Shown here: one piece after another, positions 59,287-64,000 of the stretch
Layout of the letters: each line of letters starts with the position of its first letter
How positions within the stretch are numbered: the first letter of the stretch is position 1
Origin: Gambelia wislizenii
Taxonomy: Eukaryota; Chordata; Lepidosauria; Squamata; Crotaphytidae
DNA length: 64,000 nt
Assembly (NCBI GenBank): GCA_030847615.1
Contig: JAUMIR010000014.1
Span: 14,608,501-14,672,500 of the forward strand
Direction: 5' to 3'
Translations under genes and position numbers: made by a program
Notes under the pieces: generated by a model
Databases searched by the model: none
Told to the model about the DNA's origin: nothing
What the model saw: only the letters and a program-made list of their open reading frames with translations

Positions 59287-62200
59287 AAGGGGGCAGAACA
59301 AGCAGAGGGGTGGTGGCAGGGGGCAGAATAGGCAAGACGTGTGGTGGCAGAGGGTTGAAGAAGCGAAAGGGTGGTGACAGGGGGCAGAACAAGCAGAGGG
59401 ATTGTTGCAGGGGGTAGAACAAGCAGAGGGGTGGTGGCAGGGGGCAGAAAAAGCAGAGGGGTGATGGCAGGGGGAAGAAAAAGCAGAGGGGTGGTTGCAG
59501 GGGGCAGAACAAGTAGAGGGGTGGTTGCAGGGGGCAGAACAAGCAGAGGGGTGGTTGCAGGGGGCAGAACAAGCAGAGGGGTTGTTGCAGGGGGCAGAAC
59601 AAGCGAAGGGGTGGTTGCAGGGGGCAGAACAAGCAGAGGGATGGTTGCAGGCGGCAGACCAAGCAGAGGGGAGGTGGCAGGGGGAAGAACAAGCAGAGGG
59701 GTGGTGGCAGGGGGCAGAAAAAGCAGAGGGATGGTTGCAGGGGGCAGAACAAGCAGAGGGATGGTTGCAGGGGGCAGACCAAGCAGAGGGGAGGTTGCAG
59801 GTGGAAGAACAAGCAGAGGGGTGGTGGCAGGGGGCAGAAAAAGCAGAGGGATGGTTGCAGGGGGCAGAACAAGCAGAGGGATGGTTGCAGGGGGCAGACC
59901 AAGCAGAGGGGAGGTGGCAGGGGGAAGAACAAGCAGAGGGGTGGTTGCAGGGGGCAAAACAAGCAGAGGGATGGTTGCAGGGGCAGAACAATCAGAGGGA
60001 TGGTTGCAGGGGGCAGAACAAGCAGAGGGGTGGTGGCAGGGGGAAGAACAAGCAGAGGGGTGGTGGCAGGGGGCAGAAAAAGCAGAGGGGTGGTTGCAGG
60101 GGGCAGAACAAGTAGAGGGGTGGTTGCAGGGGGCAGAAGAAGCGGAGGGGTGGTTGCAGGGGGCAGAACAAGCAGAGGGGTGGTTGCAGGGGGCAGAACA
60201 AGCGAAGGGGTGGTTGCCGGGGGAAGAACAAGCAGAGGGATGGTTGCACGGGGCAGAACAAGTAGAGGGGTGGTTGCAGGGGGCAGAACAAGCGGAGGGG
60301 TGGTTGCAGGGGGCAGAACAAGCAGAGGGGAGGTGGCAGGGGGAAGAACAAGCAGAGGGGTGCTGGCAGGGGGCAGAAAAAGCAGAGGTATGGTTGCAGG
60401 GGGCAGACCAAGCAGAGGTGTGGTTGCAGAGGGCAGAAAAAGGAGAGAAGTGATAGAAGGGGGCAGAACAAGCAGAGGGGTGGTGGCAGGGGGCAGAATA
60501 GGCAAGACGTGTGGTGGCAGAGGGTTGAAGAAGCGAAAGGGTGGTGACAGGGGGCAGAACAAGCAGAGGGATTGTTGCAGGGGGTAGAACAAGCAGAGGG
60601 GTGGTGGCAGGGGGCAGAAAAAGCAGAGGGGTGATGGCAGGGGGAAGAAAAAGCAGAGGGGTGGTTGCAGGGGGCAGAACAAGTAGAGGGGTGGTTGCAG
60701 GGGGCAGAACAAGCAGAGGGGTGGTTGCAGGGGGCAGAACAAGCAGAGGGGTTGTTGCAGGGGGCAGAACAAGCGAAGGGGTGGTTGCAGGGGGCAGAAC
60801 AAGCAGAGGGATGGTTGCAGGGGGCAAAACAAGCAGAGGGGAGGTGGCAGGAGGAAGAACAAGCAGAGGGGTGGTGGCAGGGGGCAGAAAAAGCAGAGGG
60901 GTGGTGGCAGGGGGCAGAAAAAGCAGAGGGATGGTTGCAGGGGGCAGAACAAGAAGAGGGATGGTTGCAGGGGGCAGACCAAGCAGAGAGGAGGTGGCAG
61001 GGGGAAGAACAAGCAGAGGGGTGGTGGCAGGGGGCAGAAAAAGCAGAGGGATGGTTGCAGGGGGCAGAACAAGCAGAGGGATGGTTGCAGGGGGCAGACC
61101 AAGCAGAGGGGAGGTGGCAGGGGGAAGAACAAGCAGAGGGGTGGTTGCAGGGGGCAAAACAAGCAGAGGGATGGTTGCAGGGGGCAGACCAAGGAGAGGG
61201 GAGGTGGCAGGGGGAAGAACAAGCAGAGGGGTGGTTGCAGGGGGCAAAACAAGCAGAGGGATGGTTGCAGGGGGCAGAACAAGCAGAGGGATGGTTGCAG
61301 GGGGCAGAACAAGCAGAGGTGTGGTGGCAGGGGAAAGAACAAGTAGAGGGGTGGTGGCAGGGGGCAGAAAAAGCAGAGGGGTGGTTGCAGGGGGCAGAAC
61401 AAGTAGAGGGGTGGTTGCAGGGGGCAGAACAAGCGGAGGGGTGGTTGCAGGGGGCAGTACAAGCGGAGGGGTGGTTGCAGAGGGCAGTACAAGCGGAGGG
61501 GTGGTGGCAGGGAGCAGAACAAGCAGAGGGGTGGTTGCAGGGGGCAGAACAAGCAGAGGGGTGGTTGCAGGGGGCAGAAAAAGCAGAGGGGGTGTTGCAG
61601 GGGGCAGAACAAGCGGAGGGGGTGGTTGCAGGGGGCAGAACAAGCGGAGGGGGTGGTTGCAGGGGAGAGAACAAGTAGACGGGTGGTTGCAGGGGGCAGA
61701 ACAAGCAGAGGGGGTGTGGCAGGGGGCAGAACAAGGAGAGGGGTGGTTGTAGGGGGAAGAACAAGCAGAGGGGTGGTTGCAGGGGACAGAACAAGCAGAG
61801 GGGTGGTTGCAGGGGACAGAACAAGCGGAGGGGTGGTTGCAGGGGGCAGAACAAGCAGAGGGGAGGTTGCAGGGGGCAGAACAAGCAGAGGGGTGGTAGC
61901 AGGGGGCAGAACGAGCAGAGGGGTGGTAGCAGGGGGCAGAACGAGCAGAGGGGTGGTGGCAGGGGGAAGAACGAGCAGCGGGGTGGTGGCAGGGGGCAGA
62001 ACAAGCAGCGGGGTGGTGGTAGGGGGCAGAACAAGCAGAGGGGAGGTGGTAGGGGGCAGAACAAGCAGAGGGGTGGTGGCATGGGGCAGAACAAGCAGAG
62101 GGGTGGTGGCAGGGGGCAGAACAAGCAGAGGGGTGGTTGCAGGGGCAGAACAAGCGGAGGGGTGGTTGCAGGGGGCAGAACAAGCGGAGGGGTGGTTGCA

Positions 62201-62760
62201 GGGGGAGAACAAGCGGAGGGGTGGTTGCAGGGGGCAGAACAAGCGGAGGGGTGGTTGCAGGGGCAGAACAAGCGGAGGGGTGGTTGCAGGGGGCAGAACA
62301 AGCGGAGGGGTGGTTGCAGGGGGCAGAACAAGCGGAGGGGTGGTTGCAGGGGGCAGAACAAGCGGAGGGGTGGTTGCAGAGGGCAGAACAAGCAGAGGGG
62401 TGGTGGAAGGGGGCAGAACAAGCAGAGGGGTGGTGGCAGGGGGCAGAATAGGCAAGACGTGTGGTGGCAGAGGGTTGAAGAAGCGAAAGGGTGGTGACAG
62501 GGGGCAGAACAAGCAGAGGGATTGTTGCAGGGGGTAGAACAAGCAGAGGGGTGGTGGCAGGGGGCAGAAAAAGCAGAGGGGTGATGGCAGGGGGAAGAAA
62601 AAGCAGAGGGGTGGTTGCAGGGGGCAGAACAAGTAGAGGGGTGGTTGCAGGGGGCAGAACAAGCAGAGGGGTGGTTGCAGGGGGCAGAACAAGCAGAGGG
62701 GTTGTTGCAGGGGGCAGAACAAGCGAAGGGGTGGTTGCAGGGGGCAGAACAAGCAGAGGG
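56521..62760. repeat. Two 3,120-bp higher-order copies (104 units each)
   Basis: The GCAGAATAGGCAAGACG marker lies at 57,385, 59,335, 60,505 and 62,455. The series from 56,521 to 59,640 recurs at 59,641 to 62,760 at an offset of exactly 3,120 bp. The 303-codon frames at 58,506-59,417 and 61,626-62,537 translate identically. This overlaps and postdates the 4,287-bp duplication. Confidence 0.85.
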
Positions 62761-64000
62761 ATGGTTGCAGGGGGCAAAACAAGCAGAGGGGAGGTGGCAG
62801 GAGGAAGAACAAGCAGAGGGGTGGTGGCAGGGGGCAGAAAAAGCAGAGGGGTGGTGGCAGGGGGCAGAAAAAGCAGAGGGATGGTTGCAGGGGGCAGAAC
62901 AAGAAGAGGGATGGTTGCAGGGGGCAGACCAAGCAGAGAGGAGGTGGCAGGGGGAAGAACAAGCAGAGGGGTGGTGGCAGGGGGCAGAAAAAGCAGAGGG
63001 ATGGTTGCAGGGGGCAGAACAAGCAGAGGGATGGTTGCAGGGGGCAGACCAAGCAGAGGGGAGGTGGCAGGGGGAAGAACAAGCAGAGGGGTGGTTGCAG
63101 GGGGCAAAACAAGCAGAGGGATGGTTGCAGGGGGCAGACCAAGGAGAGGGGAGGTGGCAGGGGGAAGAACAAGCAGAGGGGTGGTTGCAGGGGGCAAAAC
63201 AAGCAGAGGGATGGTTGCAGGGGGCAGAACAAGCAGAGGGATGGTTGCAGGGGGCAGAACAAGCAGAGGTGTGGTGGCAGGGGAAAGAACAAGTAGAGGG
63301 GTGGTGGCAGGGGGCAGAAAAAGCAGAGGGGTGGTTGCAGGGGGCAGAACAAGTAGAGGGGTGGTTGCAGGGGGCAGAACAAGCGGAGGGGTGGTTGCAG
63401 GGGGCAGAACAAGCGGAGGGGTGGTTGCAGAGGGCAGTACAAGCGGAGGGGTGGTGGCAGGGAGCAGAACAAGCAGAGGGGTGGTTGCAGGGGGCAGAAC
63501 AAGCAGAGGGGTGGTTGCAGGGGGCAGAACAAGCAGAGGGGGTGTTGCAGGGGGCAGAACAAGCGGAGGGGGTGGTTGCAGGGGGCAGAACAAGCGGAGG
63601 GGGTGGTTGCAGGGGGCAGAACAAGCGGAGGGGGTGGTTGCAGGGGAGAGAACAAGCAGAGGGGGTGTGGCAGGGGGCAGAACAAGGAGAGGGGTGGTTG
63701 TAGGGGGAAGAACAAGCAGAGGGGTGGTTGCAGGGGACAGAACAAGCAGAGGGGTGGTTGCAGGGGACAGAACAAGCGGAGGGGTGGTTGCAGGGGGCAG
63801 AACAAGCAGAGGGGAGGTTGCAGGGGGCAGAACAAGCAGAGGGGAGGTTGCAGGGGGCAGAACGAGCAGAGGGGTGGTAGCAGGGGGCAGAACGAGCAGA
63901 GGGGTGGTGGCAGGGGGAAGAACGAGCAGCGGGGTGGTGGCAGGGGGCAGAACAAGCAGCGGGGTGGTGGTAGGGGGCAGAACAAGCAGAGGGGAGGTGG
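60505..64000. repeat. 1,950-bp higher-order repeat at the right edge
   Basis: The series from 60,505 to 62,454 recurs from 62,455 onward (offset 1,950, 65 units), until the window ends. The third series diverges slightly, with GAACAAGC for GAAAAAGC near 63,530 and one added GCGGAGGGGG unit near 63,600. Confidence 0.8.

Larger units (their letters stand above)
15184..64000. repeat. Giant 30-bp G-rich minisatellite, about 1,600 units, continues beyond the window
   Basis: From about 15,184 to the last base the sequence is a tandem of a 30-bp unit (a typical one is 15,781-15,810) with the fixed blocks GAGGGGTGG and GGGGGCAGAACAA. The dominant unit has about 15 G, 8 A, 4 C and 3 T on the plus strand. 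Frequent variants are GGGATGG for GGGGTGG, GGTGGCAGG for GGTTGCAGG, GACCAAGC for GAACAAGC, GAAAAAGC, GCGG for GCAG, GAGGTGG for GGGTGG, and CAGCGGGG for CAGAGGGG. Occasional 29-bp units (one G short) and 31-bp units occur, for example near 16,330 and 49,757. No unrelated insertion interrupts it. It contains no gene that I accept. Confidence 0.98.

Noticed and set aside
14789..63985. Giant minus-strand frames (16,398, 11,843 and 6,630 codons) and hundreds of plus-strand frames across 15.2-64 kb as proteins
   Set aside because: All six frames are open because the 30-bp unit has no stops and is divisible by three. Phases change at 29- and 31-bp units, there is no promoter, splice or codon-selection evidence, and the longest frame runs into antisense-oriented LINE fossil sequence.
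15184..64000. CRISPR array
   Set aside because: The tandem has no unique spacers: the whole 30-bp unit repeats head to tail, and the context is vertebrate.
15184..64000. Telomeric or interstitial telomeric repeat
   Set aside because: The unit has G runs but no TTAGGG, and a 30-bp period.
15184..64000. PRDM9-type hotspot motif in the C-rich strand
   Set aside because: CCACCCCTC shares letters with the human motif, but PRDM9 binding is species specific, so the resemblance carries no weight here.

Overview
The window looks like vertebrate nuclear DNA, most likely from a squamate reptile (a lizard or relative). The evidence is the repeat complement: CR1 LINE 3' ends carrying the ATTCTATG-type terminal repeat, a degraded CR1 ORF1, tRNA-derived SINEs of the squamate (Sauria/ACA) kind, Tigger-like MITEs, a hAT element and a probable L1 tail. 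I see no intact protein-coding gene, tRNA, rRNA or CRISPR array. Family names come from recognising the sequences, not from a database search.

Region 1, bases 1 to about 15,190, is ordinary repeat-rich intergenic or intronic DNA. In order it holds: a Tigger-like MITE end (1-96); a broken CR1 ORF1 on the minus strand with zinc-finger-like and GDSL-esterase remnants (125-1400); a second CR1 leader-like block near 2.1-2.26 kb; several CR1 3' ends on both strands; a 165-bp foldback (3213-3377); an AT-rich, homeobox-motif-rich stretch that resembles a conserved non-coding element (about 3640-3960); an LTR-like stretch (about 5.64-6.1 kb); a 237-bp MITE (6340-6576); a CR1 3' end (6690-7312); a 930-bp hAT element with TIRs and an 8-bp target duplication (7426-8355) that contains a well-formed hammerhead ribozyme motif (7867-7917); three SINEs; an L1-like remnant; a MITE split by a CR1 (9872-10440); and another MITE with a clean TA duplication (12614-12914). 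The last element, a CR1 3' end at 14708-15192, runs directly into region 2.

Region 2, from about 15,184 to the right edge (about 48.8 kb, 76% of the window), is one continuous minisatellite with a 30-bp G-rich unit, about 1,600 copies, not ended within the window. Units vary by point changes and occasional 29- or 31-bp lengths, and their variant pattern shows nested higher-order tandem duplications of about 14.0 kb, 8.45 kb, 4,287 bp, 3,120 bp, 1,950 bp and 1.44-1.47 kb. Because 30 is a multiple of 3 and the basic unit lacks stop codons in all six frames, the array contains enormous open frames (the longest about 16,400 codons on the minus strand) that I judge not to be genes.

The points most worth following are the hammerhead ribozyme, the size and layered growth of the minisatellite, and the possibility that the minisatellite was seeded inside the CR1 copy at its left border.
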